Below are positions 9,705 through 20,566 of a stretch of DNA of 64,000 nt, one piece after another. The notes below the pieces were generated by a model. That model ran no database searches, was not told where the DNA came from, and saw nothing but the letters and a program-made list of their open reading frames with translations. Position 1 is the stretch's first letter; each line of letters opens with the position of its first letter. The stretch covers positions 747,501 to 811,500 of the forward strand of contig NZ_CP021647.1 in the NCBI RefSeq assembly GCF_002208135.1. Direction: 5' to 3'. This DNA is from Pseudoalteromonas piscicida (GTDB lineage: Bacteria > Pseudomonadota > Gammaproteobacteria > Enterobacterales > Alteromonadaceae). The position numbers and the translations under genes were made by a program.

Positions 9705-11029
9705 ACCTGATTTCATTATTAGAGCATCTCACAATGCAAATTGTTGTTTGGGTGCAAAGTTACTTACCGTTGTTGGTTTTATTTATTCCTATGTACTTAG
9801 CCTACGAGCTCCCGCTTTTTATCCTCATTACCTTTGGGATTTGTAAATGGTTAAAATTAAAAAGCACATATGAATCCACTTCGAGTCACTATTTACCCAA
9901 TGTAAGCTGCATTATTACTTGTTACGGCGAGGGGGAGGCCGTTAAACAAACCATTATTTCATTAATGGAGCAAACCTATCCTGGGAAAATTGAGATTATT
10001 GCAGTAATTGACGGTGCTGTACAAAACAATCATACCTATGAAGCTGCCAAGTATTGTAAGAAAGCCTTTTATCGACCAAATCGTAACCTTGTTCTCTTAC
10101 CTAAATGGCAAAGGGGAGGGCGAGTATCAACACTGAATGCTGGTTTGTCTTTTGCCACAGGTGAAATTATCGTCAATGTTGATGCTGATACTTCATTTGA
10201 TAATGATATGTTATCCCACTTGGTACGTTTATTTGAAAATCCAGATGTGCCAGCTGTGGGTGGGGCGCTGCGAGTCCGGAATGTAGATAAGTCCATGTGG
10301 ACAAAAATGCAGGCGATAGAGTATTTGGTTTCCATGCAAGGCGGAAAGACTGGATTAGCGCAATGTAACCTGATCAACAATATATCGGGTGCATTTGGGG
10401 CATTTAGACGTGACTTTTTGAAACAAGTCGGTGGCTGGGATACGCATACCGCGGAAGATCTAGATTTGACCGTACGGATTAAACAATATTTTCGGCGCTA
10501 TCCAAATATGGAGGTGCCCTATGCAACGGCTTCAATCGCACATACTGATGCACCAAGCACAATAGGGGATTTGATAAAACAACGCTTACGCTGGGATGGC
10601 GATTTACTATTTCTCTATTTCAGAAAACATTGGCCGGCCTTTACACCCAAGTTACTTGGCTGGAAAAATTTTATTTTTACGCTTCTTTATGGCTACATAC
10701 AAAATGTTATTCTGCCATTCGTGATTCTAATTCACTCAGTCGCAATGCTGTTCCTATTCCCATGGCAATTTGCTTTAGCGCTATTCATTGTAATCTATGG
10801 CCTATATTTGTTCACCATCAGCTATTTCTACTTTTTGGTTTTAGTCAGTATTTCCGAGAGGCCCAGGCAAGACTTAAAACTAGCCTTGTGGCTACCTCTA
10901 TATCCAATATACGCATTCTTTATGAGAACAGTATGTTGTTTTGCTTTATTGAACGAACTAGTTCGACGCTCTCACGAAGAGACAAGTATGGCACCATGGT
11001 GGGTGCTTAAGCGCGGTGAGAAGTTTTAA
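9701..11029 (+). CDS. Processive family-2 glycosyltransferase, membrane-bound
   Basis: A 442-residue inner-membrane enzyme. Two N-terminal membrane segments (about 20-50) precede the GT-A domain with 'VSCIITCYGEGEAV', D-A-D at 161-163 for the metal and sugar nucleotide, A-E-D at 251-253 as the acceptor-site/base motif, and Q-R-L-R-W at 294-298, the signature of processive beta-glycan synthases (cellulose, chitin, hyaluronan, PNAG). Three more membrane segments follow (about 316-410). There is no PilZ domain. It lies between the TackOD1 protein and an HlyD-type protein, so I infer synthesis of an exported polysaccharide. The sugar is unknown. Confidence 0.8.
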   Translation: MNLISLLEHLTMQIVVWVQSYLPLLVLFIPMYLAYELPLFILITFGICKWLKLKSTYESTSSHYLPNVSCIITCYGEGEAVKQTIISLMEQTYPGKIEIIAVIDGAVQNNHTYEAAKYCKKAFYRPNRNLVLLPKWQRGGRVSTLNAGLSFATGEIIVNVDADTSFDNDMLSHLVRLFENPDVPAVGGALRVRNVDKSMWTKMQAIEYLVSMQGGKTGLAQCNLINNISGAFGAFRRDFLKQVGGWDTHTAEDLDLTVRIKQYFRRYPNMEVPYATASIAHTDAPSTIGDLIKQRLRWDGDLLFLYFRKHWPAFTPKLLGWKNFIFTLLYGYIQNVILPFVILIHSVAMLFLFPWQFALALFIVIYGLYLFTISYFYFLVLVSISERPRQDLKLALWLPLYPIYAFFMRTVCCFALLNELVRRSHEETSMAPWWVLKRGEKF

Positions 11030-11053
11030 ACCTTTGAACATATTTCAATAGGT

Positions 11054-12148
11054 ATGCATATGAAACTTAAATTTAAAGGGTCGACTAAAGTTGAACACCC
11101 CACCCAAGAGCACGGTATTAAGATCCCTTATACAGGGCCAAAAAGAGTGTCTTATCAATTTAGATGGTATTTATTACTGGTTATTGCATTTAGCCCTGTG
11201 TGTATTCTTGCCTGGTTTTACCTTGTCCCTCAGTTCAAAGTTGAAGCTGTAGGTATAGTTACCAGCGAGCCTTTGGTGATCAGTGCCCCTAGCAGTGGCA
11301 CAGTCGAGAAGGTAGAAGTGGTGTTGGGAGAATTAGTAAAACAAGATCAGAAGCTACTAGAGCTATATAATTTTGAATTATCTGGTCAATATCAAGAAGT
11401 GAATCGACAGCTGCTTTCATTAACTCAACAGAAAACGCCATTTACTGATGATATTCTAAGTCAACTAGAAACGAGAAAGGCTGTCGCAAAACATGGCGTG
11501 GAACGACAGCAAGATTTACTGGATAAATATAAAGAGTATCAAAAGCGTGGGGTTGTACCTGTATCTAACTTGGCTAGTGCTGTAGCAGCTCTAAATGCGG
11601 CTGAGCTTAATTTGGAGCAGACTAAGGTTGATATTTTACGAGAGAAAGAGCGGCAAGACATGGAAAGACTTTACGGCTTAAAAGGCCAGCGCTATCAACA
11701 GTTAACAATTGAATTTGCACGTTTGTCGGCACTAAACCAAAGTTTAACTGTTAATACACCGTTTGAAGGTAAGGTGAATGATATATTTGTCCAAGAAGGT
11801 CAGTATGTCACGGTTAATGAACCATTGTTCTCCGTCGTGACTGAAAAAACAGTAAAAGTACACGGGTATCTTGCACCTAAGTATTTAGAATATTCAAAAA
11901 TCGGCCAAAAAGCCGTAGTAAAATTACCGAATGGAAAAAGATTTAATGCGGTAATTAGTGAATACACTGAACTAACGAGCAAGATCCCACTGCAGTTATC
12001 AGGGCCTTTTGAAGGCCAAAAGGCAGCATTAAAACTGATATTAAAAGTAAGTTTACCCGCAGAATATCAAATAGAAGGATTACCCATTACGATACTATTT
12101 GAAAGAAAGGCTGTAAGTAGCATTGCGGATCTATGGCCAAAGGAGTGA
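11054..12148 (+). CDS. HlyD-type membrane fusion/periplasmic adaptor protein
   Basis: A 364-residue protein with one N-terminal membrane anchor (about 35-57), then a biotinyl-lipoyl-like half ('VISAPSSGTVEKVEVVLGELVKQDQKLLEL'), a long alpha-helical hairpin (about 105-215) and the returning lipoyl half ('VNTPFEGKVNDIFVQEGQYVTVNEPLFSV') with a beta-barrel. This is the order of HlyD/EmrA-type adaptors. It lies 24 bases after the glycosyltransferase, and no transporter or outer-membrane channel follows. It probably bridges the periplasm for the polymer, similar in concept to Alg44-type proteins. ATG at 11060 is a possible alternative start. Confidence 0.75.
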   Translation: MHMKLKFKGSTKVEHPTQEHGIKIPYTGPKRVSYQFRWYLLLVIAFSPVCILAWFYLVPQFKVEAVGIVTSEPLVISAPSSGTVEKVEVVLGELVKQDQKLLELYNFELSGQYQEVNRQLLSLTQQKTPFTDDILSQLETRKAVAKHGVERQQDLLDKYKEYQKRGVVPVSNLASAVAALNAAELNLEQTKVDILREKERQDMERLYGLKGQRYQQLTIEFARLSALNQSLTVNTPFEGKVNDIFVQEGQYVTVNEPLFSVVTEKTVKVHGYLAPKYLEYSKIGQKAVVKLPNGKRFNAVISEYTELTSKIPLQLSGPFEGQKAALKLILKVSLPAEYQIEGLPITILFERKAVSSIADLWPKE

Positions 12149-12239
12149 CCGCAAGTCCTGAACCAAAGTACGGTTAGCGCATCACGACTTGAGCCAATAT
12201 TCCAAGCTGATTATTCGTCGACAGGAATAAGTATCGGAG

Positions 12240-13052
12240 TTATTTGTAAAACAGCAGTGAAAGCGCCATGCTGCTATCATCGAGAAAATCTCGCGGGCTC
12301 ACGCCTGTGAGTTCTTTAAAGTCTCTAATAAAGTGAGATTGGTCATAATAGTTGCTTTTGTACGCGATGTTGGTGAGGTTGTCTTCACGATTTATGATGA
12401 GTGTTAAAGCGCTTTGCAAGCGTACAAGTTTACTTAAATGCTTTGGACTAATACCGACGAGATCTAAAAACTTCCGCTCTAGTTGGCGTCTTTTATTGGG
12501 ATTTGATTTGGTGATTGCATTAACCGATATATCGCCATTTTGTGCAAAGATAATATCTACCGTTGTTTTTACAATGTGCTCAATTGTCTGCGGATCGCTG
12601 AGCTTGTGAAGGAGAAAGGCCTCTAAAATCTCAATCCTTTGACTTGTGTTTCGCGCTTGGATGATACCGCTTTCAAGCTTTGCTGCCTCATCGGGCTTAA
12701 ACAGTTCGTAAATCGATGTTTCCTTATTTTTTAAGTTTTTCATCGGTTTCGAAATAAAGTGGGAAAAGGCATAAGGAAAGAAGCTGGCTGCAAAGGTGTG
12801 AACGTAACCAGTTGGTTGAACATAAAAAGGCGAAACAGTTTGTCCAAGTACCATTGCGCGCGGTTGCAGTATATAGTCATGTTCTGATATATAGCGCTTA
12901 ATATCGTCGCCCAATATAAAGGCCAGCTCAATGCAGCCGTCGGGAACAATGCGTTGCTTTGCGGCATCTTTATCTGCGGTAATTTCCAGCGTCCAAAAGC
13001 AATTGATAAATGAGGATAAATTTTCACTAGGTAAAAATTTTTTGTAATCCAT
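12240..13052 (-). CDS. AraC-family transcriptional regulator
   Basis: A 270-residue regulator. The N-terminal 150 residues ('FINCFWTLEI', 'RIVPDGCIELAFILGD', 'VLGQTVSPFYVQPTGYVHTFAASFFPYAFSHFI') match the DUF6597 ligand-binding part found in many AraC proteins, and the C-terminal 100 residues carry the double helix-turn-helix, ending in 'YYDQSHFIRDFKELTGVSPRDF'. The ATG at 13052 is preferred over an upstream one because AGAGG lies six bases before it. It stands alone, with no obvious target; the convergent polymer cluster or the protease gene are possible targets. Confidence 0.8.
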   Translation of the reverse strand: MDYKKFLPSENLSSFINCFWTLEITADKDAAKQRIVPDGCIELAFILGDDIKRYISEHDYILQPRAMVLGQTVSPFYVQPTGYVHTFAASFFPYAFSHFISKPMKNLKNKETSIYELFKPDEAAKLESGIIQARNTSQRIEILEAFLLHKLSDPQTIEHIVKTTVDIIFAQNGDISVNAITKSNPNKRRQLERKFLDLVGISPKHLSKLVRLQSALTLIINREDNLTNIAYKSNYYDQSHFIRDFKELTGVSPRDFLDDSSMALSLLFYK

Positions 13053-13131
13053 AAAACCTCTGCATCTAGCTATGGACGCTGGTAAATTTAGCAACCGTTT
13101 TATGGTCTGCTTTTTAGAAGCGCTATACTTG

Positions 13132-14007
13132 CTACTGACCTTTATTGATATGCTTATTTATCCAATCTTGGTAATAAGATACACGGGTTAATACTGCAGT
13201 TGAACCGTATTTTCCTAAAGTATAATTTTCCAAATCGCCTTCAATTTCTCTCCACGCTGCTAATCCAACCAACACCGGTGTTGAGCCTTGATAAATGATT
13301 GCTGCGCCGCCGCTATCTCCAGAACCTATCGTGCCTTCTAACGGTAGCGCATCGGCTCCTTGTTCAAAGGTAAATCTGAGCCAGTGGGCTTTTGCTTCTG
13401 TGATCACATTGTTGTAAACATGCATTTGATAGTCGTCTTGAGTGAAAGCCCAATCTGAGAAAAATTTGGTGACTTGATACCATGCATAGGTAGTTAGGCT
13501 TGGTCCTTCAGAGTCGTTCTCTTCACCTGTTATCCCCGTTCCGATAGCACCACGACCAAATCCGGTTATTTCCATACCTAACTCTTCATTTCCCTCATAT
13601 ATGGCGATGGGTTGAATGTGTGTCACAGGCTTACTTAAGCGAATTAACGCAATGTCTTTGGCGTTATTTAGCTGCTCCATAAGCGGTGCCGGATCGCCTT
13701 CACTCCAATCACCTTCTACCTTTTTGTAATCCGGATGAATTATGATTTGTGCAATTTGATTTTCAACGCCATGTACCATGATAGGTTTGTCTTGGTAGTC
13801 ATACATAAACGTATAAATAACGTGAGCTGGTGCCAACAACCAATGTTTGTCAATTAACACCGATCCGCCTTGAAATGGCATATCAACATAAAACTGCGGG
13901 ATGCTGTTAACCTTATATAAGTCAGGGTCAACATCATGTCTTTTGACAACCGCATGGTTCTGAAAAGAGGCAAACATGAGCAAAAAAATGGCAAGGTATT
14001 TCATCAT
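13132..14007 (-). CDS. Secreted trypsin-like serine protease
   Basis: A 291-residue exported S1-family protease. Signal peptide about 1-19. The catalytic triad is visible: His62 in 'LLAPAHVI', Asp118 in 'AKDIALIRL', Ser232 in 'GSGDSGGAA'. The residue six before the serine is in a 'TIGSGDS' context rather than a D-S-C typical of trypsin, so cleavage after Lys/Arg cannot be assumed. Cysteines are absent, so there are no disulfides, unusual for animal trypsins but common in bacterial S1 proteins. Monocistronic, 80 bases from the AraC gene in the same direction. Confidence 0.85.
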   Translation of the reverse strand: MMKYLAIFLLMFASFQNHAVVKRHDVDPDLYKVNSIPQFYVDMPFQGGSVLIDKHWLLAPAHVIYTFMYDYQDKPIMVHGVENQIAQIIIHPDYKKVEGDWSEGDPAPLMEQLNNAKDIALIRLSKPVTHIQPIAIYEGNEELGMEITGFGRGAIGTGITGEENDSEGPSLTTYAWYQVTKFFSDWAFTQDDYQMHVYNNVITEAKAHWLRFTFEQGADALPLEGTIGSGDSGGAAIIYQGSTPVLVGLAAWREIEGDLENYTLGKYGSTAVLTRVSYYQDWINKHINKGQ

Positions 14008-14402
14008 TATTCCTTATAGTTGTTATTGTTTCCAAAGTGGCCAATAAAACATCATACGTAAACTTTCTTTTCAATGCATTAATAAATGTACCTATTTTTA
14101 AGGCGCTCTCTCCTTCAAAAATATTTGTACGCTCACAAGATTAAAAGAAATAAAAACAAATGTTTGTTGTCATGTTATGGCGCCAAAAATATTGCAAATT
14201 AGTTCAGCAACATGATTGATAAGAAATGTGACAGCTGCAATCAAGTTTGTGGGGTAACAGCATTAAGGTGAGGTTGATTTATGTACTCATAGCATGTCGA
14301 AGTTAAGGTTTTTGTAATCAAGGGCGAGTTATTGATAGAGGAAAGTCAGTAACCGTTAACCTAGCGCTATACTATTTTGAATCAATTTAAAGGAGTAATG
14401 GT
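14008..14402. other. Divergent intergenic region
   Basis: About 395 bases between the divergent protease gene and a small secreted protein gene. It must hold both promoters. AT-rich blocks and 'aaaggag' just before 14403 are seen; no operator or RNA was recognised. Confidence 0.4.
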
Positions 14403-14897
14403 ATGACAAGGACCGTATTTACACTCATTTTTTTCTTTTGGGCAACCAGTCTTAGCGCTCAAGAGTTGATCCTATCGAAGGTCACCAAGTTAAACGTCGA
14501 CTCACCTATTATTATTTCGCATGTATCTGAAACGTTAGTGTTGACGTTTGAAGATAATAAGTTGCTTCACGAAACGTTAGATCCGCAAAGGTTTGTACCT
14601 GCTGTTGATTTATCTGGGCATGAACATCAATTTGTATGGAGTTTGTTTGAGGTCGACTCAAGAATGAGGTTGCCAGCTTGGCTTCAGGTACTTTCAGAAG
14701 AGGTCGCAAGCACCTATCAAATACAGAATGTTCAACAAAAATCTATTCAAGAAATTACGATATTTAGTAGTTATAACAAAGAGGAAGCGCATGGAATAGT
14801 GTTTGTTCTTGAAGCGCAAGTAGTTCATAAAATAGAGGTTTTTGGACAACAATTACAGTTTCAAAATGTGATAAATAACATAGCTGCAAGATTCTAA
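14403..14897 (+). CDS. Small secreted protein of unknown function
   Basis: A 164-residue protein with a clear signal peptide ('TLIFFFWATSLSAQE') and an AAAGGAG ribosome site. The rest is mixed alpha/beta with no cysteine and no motif I know. It stands alone between a protease and an efflux pump gene. No function is proposed. Confidence 0.6.
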   Translation: MTRTVFTLIFFFWATSLSAQELILSKVTKLNVDSPIIISHVSETLVLTFEDNKLLHETLDPQRFVPAVDLSGHEHQFVWSLFEVDSRMRLPAWLQVLSEEVASTYQIQNVQQKSIQEITIFSSYNKEEAHGIVFVLEAQVVHKIEVFGQQLQFQNVINNIAARF

Positions 14898-15106
14898 TAA
14901 TCAAAGTGCTGTGCCGTAGATCCAATCACTGCTGCTCAGCACGTTAAGTTACTGGCTTTTCGATTCGCTAAAACTATCTCAGGCTTTGCTGTTAATCCAA
15001 TTAAGCCAATCAAGCTTCAAACCTAACCACACACTTGACCTCAAGCTCACTTGAAGTAGTACAGTCACCACTTGTTAGCATGGCGCAATGGTAGGAGTGG
15101 TAACGC

Positions 15107-16537
15107 ATGTTAGAAGATACAGTAAATACAGAGGGTCAAACTGCTCTGGGAGCCGGACAAAAGCGGGTGTTGTTCAGCTTGGCTGTGGTACTCATTTTGC
15201 CAACGCTTGGCATGAGTAGTATCAATGTCTTGTTGCCAACACTTGCTGAGGAGTTTGGCGTGGGGCAGGCATTGGTGAATTGGGTCGTTGTGGCATATTT
15301 GCTTTCGCTTACCGCATTTATTCTTGGTGCTGGCGCTATTGGAGATAGGGTTGGCCGAAAAAGGGCGCTTCGCATTGGGATTAGTGTCTTTTGCGTGGGC
15401 TCCATTGTCGCTGGGCTGAGCGTAAATCTTTGGATGTTGATTGCTGCTAGACTGTTCCAAGGCATTGGCGCTGCGCTGTTATTATCCCAAGTGTTTGCGC
15501 TGGCAAGTGTTGCGATGCCAAAGCGTAAAGTTGGACTTGCGATGGGGTTACTCGGTACTACCGCTGCGATTGGCACGGCTCTGGGGCCATTGCTAAGTGG
15601 CGCAATGCTAGAATGGTTATCATGGCAGTTCACTTTTTGGTTGATGATATTGCTCGGTGGGACAGCTTACTTTTTAATAGCAAGGTTTCTGCCTGATGAT
15701 GTCGCAAATCCACCCGAGCTACAGCGTTTTGATGTTATTGGAAGTGTATGGCTGTCGGCGTCATGCCTATTTTATGTGTTGGCTATGCCGTCGAGTAGTT
15801 CGTTTAGTCTTGTCTTGCATAGCGTATTTTTCTTATTTGCTGTGGCTTTTATCTACTGTTTTGTACAAAGTCAAAAGCGCGCTCAATTTCCACTTGTGAG
15901 TTTGGCTTTTCTTAAACACAGGCTACGCAATACCTCGTTAATCGTGAGCTTTATAGTTGACGCCATTGCGATGTCGACATTAGTTGTCGGGCCTTTTTAT
16001 CTCACTTATGCGTTAGGGCTGAGCCCGGTCACGGTTGGTCTTATTGTGTCTATTGGACCTTGTATTGCTGCTGTCGCAGGTTATCCGTCAGGTGAGGTGG
16101 TTGATCATTTTGGTATCGCGTTTGCCATGTTTTTGGGCTTGCTGATGATCCTCATTGGGACAATTAGCTTTGCAATCTTACCTTCATTATTTGGACTTTA
16201 TGGCTATGTTGTGGCGTTATTTTTGTTAACTCCCGGAAGGCAGTTGTTTTTAGCGGCTCACCATACCTTTGTGATGACGACAGTAGCCGAAAAAGAAAAG
16301 GGTATGGGATCAGGGCTCATTAATTTATGTAAAAACTTAGGGCTAATGACCGGGGCTTCATTACTTGGTGGTGTATTTAGCCTGTTATTGCAGGCACAGA
16401 GTGCGGCCTTGGCAAGCTCTGCACAACTTAATATGGCATTTTCACTGACCTTCTTACTCGCTGCACTGTTTGTTTTGGTTTCGCTCGTTGCCGTATTTGT
16501 AAATAGTCGAAAGGAAGGTTTAAATAGTAGTACTTAA
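15107..16537 (+). CDS. MFS drug-efflux transporter, 14-helix (DHA2) type
   Basis: A 476-residue inner-membrane protein with about 14 hydrophobic helices. Motif A ('GAIGDRVGRKRALRIG') follows helix 2, 'RLFQGIGAALLLSQVFAL' is the motif-B region of drug antiporters and 'LGTTAAIGTALGPLLSGAML' is motif C, the antiporter signature in helix 5. This is the pattern of proton-coupled DHA2 exporters such as QacA and EmrB. There is no adjacent HlyD adaptor, so it probably acts alone. Substrate is unknown. Confidence 0.85.
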   Translation: MLEDTVNTEGQTALGAGQKRVLFSLAVVLILPTLGMSSINVLLPTLAEEFGVGQALVNWVVVAYLLSLTAFILGAGAIGDRVGRKRALRIGISVFCVGSIVAGLSVNLWMLIAARLFQGIGAALLLSQVFALASVAMPKRKVGLAMGLLGTTAAIGTALGPLLSGAMLEWLSWQFTFWLMILLGGTAYFLIARFLPDDVANPPELQRFDVIGSVWLSASCLFYVLAMPSSSSFSLVLHSVFFLFAVAFIYCFVQSQKRAQFPLVSLAFLKHRLRNTSLIVSFIVDAIAMSTLVVGPFYLTYALGLSPVTVGLIVSIGPCIAAVAGYPSGEVVDHFGIAFAMFLGLLMILIGTISFAILPSLFGLYGYVVALFLLTPGRQLFLAAHHTFVMTTVAEKEKGMGSGLINLCKNLGLMTGASLLGGVFSLLLQAQSAALASSAQLNMAFSLTFLLAALFVLVSLVAVFVNSRKEGLNSST

Positions 16538-16662
16538 CGTTGTTTATAAAATGCTTGCGTTATTGCTTCTTGGAGCATCGCGAGTGTCACATAATTTTTT
16601 GCATCGGAAGCTATTAAATCTGCTTTGTTTTATAAACAAATAACCAGCGTTTGCAGATTATT

Positions 16663-17675
16663 TTATTGGATATCCTTTACCCGGTTTTTATAATGATTTG
16701 GTGATACACCAAACCATGTTTTGAAGCTACGACTAAACGCTGAAAGCTCTGAATACCCTAAGTTTAATGCCAATGTTGTCATTGAAACATCTCCCAATTG
16801 TAGCATTCTTAGGGCTATTTCCTTTCTCGTTTCTTCTAATAAATCTCTATAAGATGTTTGATGCTCTTGAAGTGTTCTTTCAAGTTTCTTTGGGTGTAAC
16901 CCTAAGCTCAAGGCGATATTTTTCTTGTTGCAATCTCCCGTAGATAGAAGCATGTTGATTGCATGACGGATCACGGCAACGTTAATTGGTTCTGTGGTGG
17001 GTCATTTTGACGAAATTGATTGGCTATGATGTCATTTATCAGGTTTATCGGCATTTGGGGTTTGTACATTAATACTTTTGACGGGAAACGTAAGGCATCC
17101 ATTTCTTGCTCAAACTGAATTTTTTGTTTGCATACGGCTAAAAAATCATGATTATTGAAAAAGGGATTTGGCTGGCGAAAATAAATGCAATCAGCTTTCC
17201 AATTGTTGCCAACCATATCTTGAATTACGCGGAAAATCAGACCCAAACTGAGTTGCACAAGTTGTGTGTAATGGTGCTCTTTGTCTATTAACAACTCAAA
17301 CTTAATCATACAATAGTCTGTTGCCTCTTCTACGATATCAAAAGAAGCACCTTGTGCATGCATATAAGTATATCTGCGTGCAACCTTTAGTGCGTCACCA
17401 ATTGTATTCTGTTGACACATATAAGCACCGATTAGCCCTATAGTAGTGATATTTTGTTTTAAACTGAGTGCTGCACCAAAAGTTGGAAAATTGAGATGCT
17501 TTGCTGAGTTTTCAAGTAAATCACCAAGTTGGTGATACAAAATCATGTTGTCTGGGTTATTTAACTGCGCTGGAATAATATCAGCAGCAGTGAGCAACGC
17601 GATGGGATCTCCGCCCAGCTCATTGACCAATTCAACATATCCAGATAGAGACGCTGATCTAACAAAATACTGCAT
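16663..17675 (-). pseudogene. AraC-family regulator (frame break at a C run)
   Basis: Two overlapping frames make one protein of about 337 residues. The first (start 17675) has the arabinose-binding-like N-terminal domain of OruR/ArgR-type AraC regulators ('YVELVNELGGDP', 'TTIGLIGAYMC', 'YTYMHAQGASFDIVEE'); the second has the AraC helix-turn-helix ending in 'YSELSAFSRSFKTWFGVSPNHYKNRV'. Adding one base at the GGG of 16999-17001 joins them as 'QNDPTTEPINVAVIRHA'. The break is therefore either a sequencing error or a very recent mutation. It is divergent from the TonB-receptor gene and is the likely regulator of the catabolic island that follows. Confidence 0.75.
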
Positions 17676-17939
17676 TATCCCTCCTTATTTAGTAATCATC
17701 ATTTCTTATGGTTAACGTTAATTATCATTATTTTTATATATTTATCTGTTTTAGGTTCTTTTCTGTCTCTAAATGTCAATTTAATGTATCAAATTGTCAA
17801 GTAATTACCGTGAGTTTAGTGCTAAAAATAGAATAGTTATCATTAATAAAAAGAACTAACTCATAAGAATTACATCACTTTTTCTAGTGAAATAATGATG
17901 AGTACGTCAAATTCGAAAGACTAAGGTGGGGGAATTGCT

Positions 17940-20503
17940 ATGATATATGACCAAGGTTTAACGGCTACCAAAACATTAGCAAGTGCAGTAATTTTAAGTA
18001 CGCTGAGCTATAAAGCGGTAAATGCTGAAGAACTTGAAAACACCAAGTCTACTAAATTAGAAAGGATCATCGTTACATCACAGAAGCGTGTCCAACCTCT
18101 GCGAGAAGTGCCCTTGTCTGTTTCGGCAATGAACGCTGACAAAATGGAACAGGTCGGCATTGAGCGCATGGAAGATTTATCTTCATATATTCCCAATTTT
18201 AAAGTCGCAAAAGATTCCCTCGCTGATCGCATTAATATACGTGGCATGCAGTCAGGTAACCTAGCAGGCTTCGAACAGTCAGTAGGTACATTTGTTAACG
18301 GCATTTACAGGGGGCGCGGTGCTCAATCACGTTTCTCATTTGTTGATGTTGAACGTGTCGAGGTAATGCGTGGGCCGCAGAGTATATTATTCGGTAAGAA
18401 TACCGTCGCCGGCGCTTTAAATATTACAACAGCGAAGCCAGACGAGACTTTCAATGGCAGAGTCTCGGTGGCTTATTCACCGACGTTTGGGCAAACAGAA
18501 TTGAGTGGCATGGTGACTGGTACATTGTCTAGCGGCCTCAGAGGTAGAGTCTTTGTTATGTCAAGGGAGATGGATAAGGGATGGGTATACAACAAATACT
18601 ACAATAGTGACACTCCCCAAAGTGACGAAATGATGGGACGATTAACGTTAGAATGGGATGTCGCAGACAACTCCTTGATGACGCTTGTTTATGAGGCTAA
18701 CGACTTTGATATTAGCAGCTTTCCACATGCCATGAAAAAACCTGGGTCGCTGACGTCATTAGGTTCATTTTCAAGTTATACAGCGTCATTTATTGGTAAT
18801 AGCGATCCGGTGATTGATTTTGGTTCTAATCAAACAATGATTGGGGATTCAAGTGAATTTACATTAATAAGTGAATCTAACTTTGATGCTGGTGATTTAA
18901 CCATTACGGCGGGCTACTCGGTTTACCAATTTGACCGCAATTTAGATGCCGATTATTCAGGGTTGGATGGTTTGCGTTTCAGCGACAGTGAGGATTTTAG
19001 TCAAAGTAGTCTCGAAATTCGTTTTGCCTCAACAATTGGCAGTAAATTTGAGTACATGACGGGGTTGTATTGGCAGCATCAAGGTTTAGTGCTAGACGGA
19101 TTGTCACTCTTTAACATTCCAACCTTACAGCAGGTATTAATGGGGGGTGTAAGCAAGGAATTAGTGCCTTTGGAGGGGATTTTAATAAGGTCTACGTGTC
19201 AGGAAATGTGGGAGCTACCGGAGCTGGTGTTATCGGTTTAGGTGGTTTCGCTTCATTAGTTAATGTGTGTGGTACCGCAGCGGCATTTGACGGTATTCCA
19301 ACTGGAGTTGGACGTTATGCATTGTTAGATCAGGATACTGACACTTTGGGTATTTTTGCCCAAGGTACTTGGCACATATCTGAGCAATTGCGTGCAACTG
19401 TTGGTGTGCGATACACCAAAGAAGATAAGACAGGCGCCAAAGACGGTTATGCAACAGACTTTACTGTAAATAACCGCACAGAATCATCGAATCCGCTAGT
19501 GATCGCGGTTTCTCAACAAGTTGGCGAATTTGCAACACACCACTTCACCAGTTCAGATCCAGGTATGAGGCGAAGTGAGAAAAGCCCAACTTGGTCAGTT
19601 AACATCCAATACGACGCAAGTGACGACACAATGACTTATGCTACCGCAAGTACAGGCTTTAAGTCCGGTGGCTTTAACTCTTTTTATATGCGTAGCCCCC
19701 AGCGAGGCAATGTCGCTGACTCGAGAGACGCCTCATTTGAGGATGAAAATGTGTTGGCGTTTGAACTTGGGTTAAAGACGGAATTGTTTGAGGGGACTGC
19801 AGAGTTAAATATGGCTGTATTTCACTCAACTTTTGACGATATTCAGGTGTCGGTATTTAGTGGGAATACGACCTATGAGGTAAAAAATGCAGCTAAAGCG
19901 GTGAGCTATGGTCTTGAGATCGATGGCCGTTGGCGTGCAACGGAAGCATTAACTTTGACCGGGGCGATAGGGCTACTTAACTTTGAATACGATGAGTTTA
20001 TTAATCAAGCCTGCACCAGTGATCAATTTATTGCCCAAAGACAGGCGCTATTTGACTCCGCTACTGGTGATATCGCTTCACAAATTGGTATTGCCATGGG
20101 TTATAGCAATGCTAACTGTGCAATTGCAGGCATCAACGATATGTCGGGACGCACCGCCTCGAACGCCCCTAAGTCTACTTCGTCATTAACGGCGAATTAC
20201 ATTACCGATTTTAGCGACTTCGAACTAAATTCAAGTTTAGATTTGAATTATCACAGTTCGGTATATCGAGTAGATGACCTTGATCCTATCGGTAAAGAGC
20301 CATCACAAGTATTCCTCAATGCCAGCATGACACTTTCAGATTTAGAGGAAGGTTGGTCTCTCACATTAACGGGTAAAAACCTAACAGATGTAAAGCACTT
20401 TGACTACATCAATGACGTACCGTTATTTTCTGGTTCACATAATTTCATGCCGCTTGCAGGGCGCTCTTTTGCATTACGATTCGATTATACATTTGGTGAA
20501 TAA
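17940..20503 (+). pseudogene. TonB-dependent receptor (frame break at a G run)
   Basis: Two overlapping frames give one outer-membrane receptor of about 854 residues. The N-terminal part has a signal sequence, a TonB-box-like 'LERIIVTSQKR', the plug ('INIRGMQSG', 'VERVEVMRGPQSILFGKNTVAGALNI') and the first barrel strands; the second part holds the remaining strands and ends 'SFALRFDYTFGE'. The frame is lost at the run of six G at 19142-19147; with a seventh G the reading continues through to 'FGGDFNKVYVSGNVG'. Plug sequence is of the type common in receptors for organic substrates in marine bacteria, not of a recognisable siderophore type. It heads the operon that continues with the parvulin and DUF3604 genes. 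Confidence 0.85.
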
Positions 20504-20566
20504 CCAAGAGGTTGTTCAGGTTTTGTGGGGATGGACTTTCTTTAATCAATAAACTTTTAAGGTCTT

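Noticed and set aside
17714..17732. Fur-box-like sequence upstream of the TonB receptor
   Set aside because: Only 12 of 19 positions agree with the consensus in an AT-rich region, so it is not distinguishable from chance.
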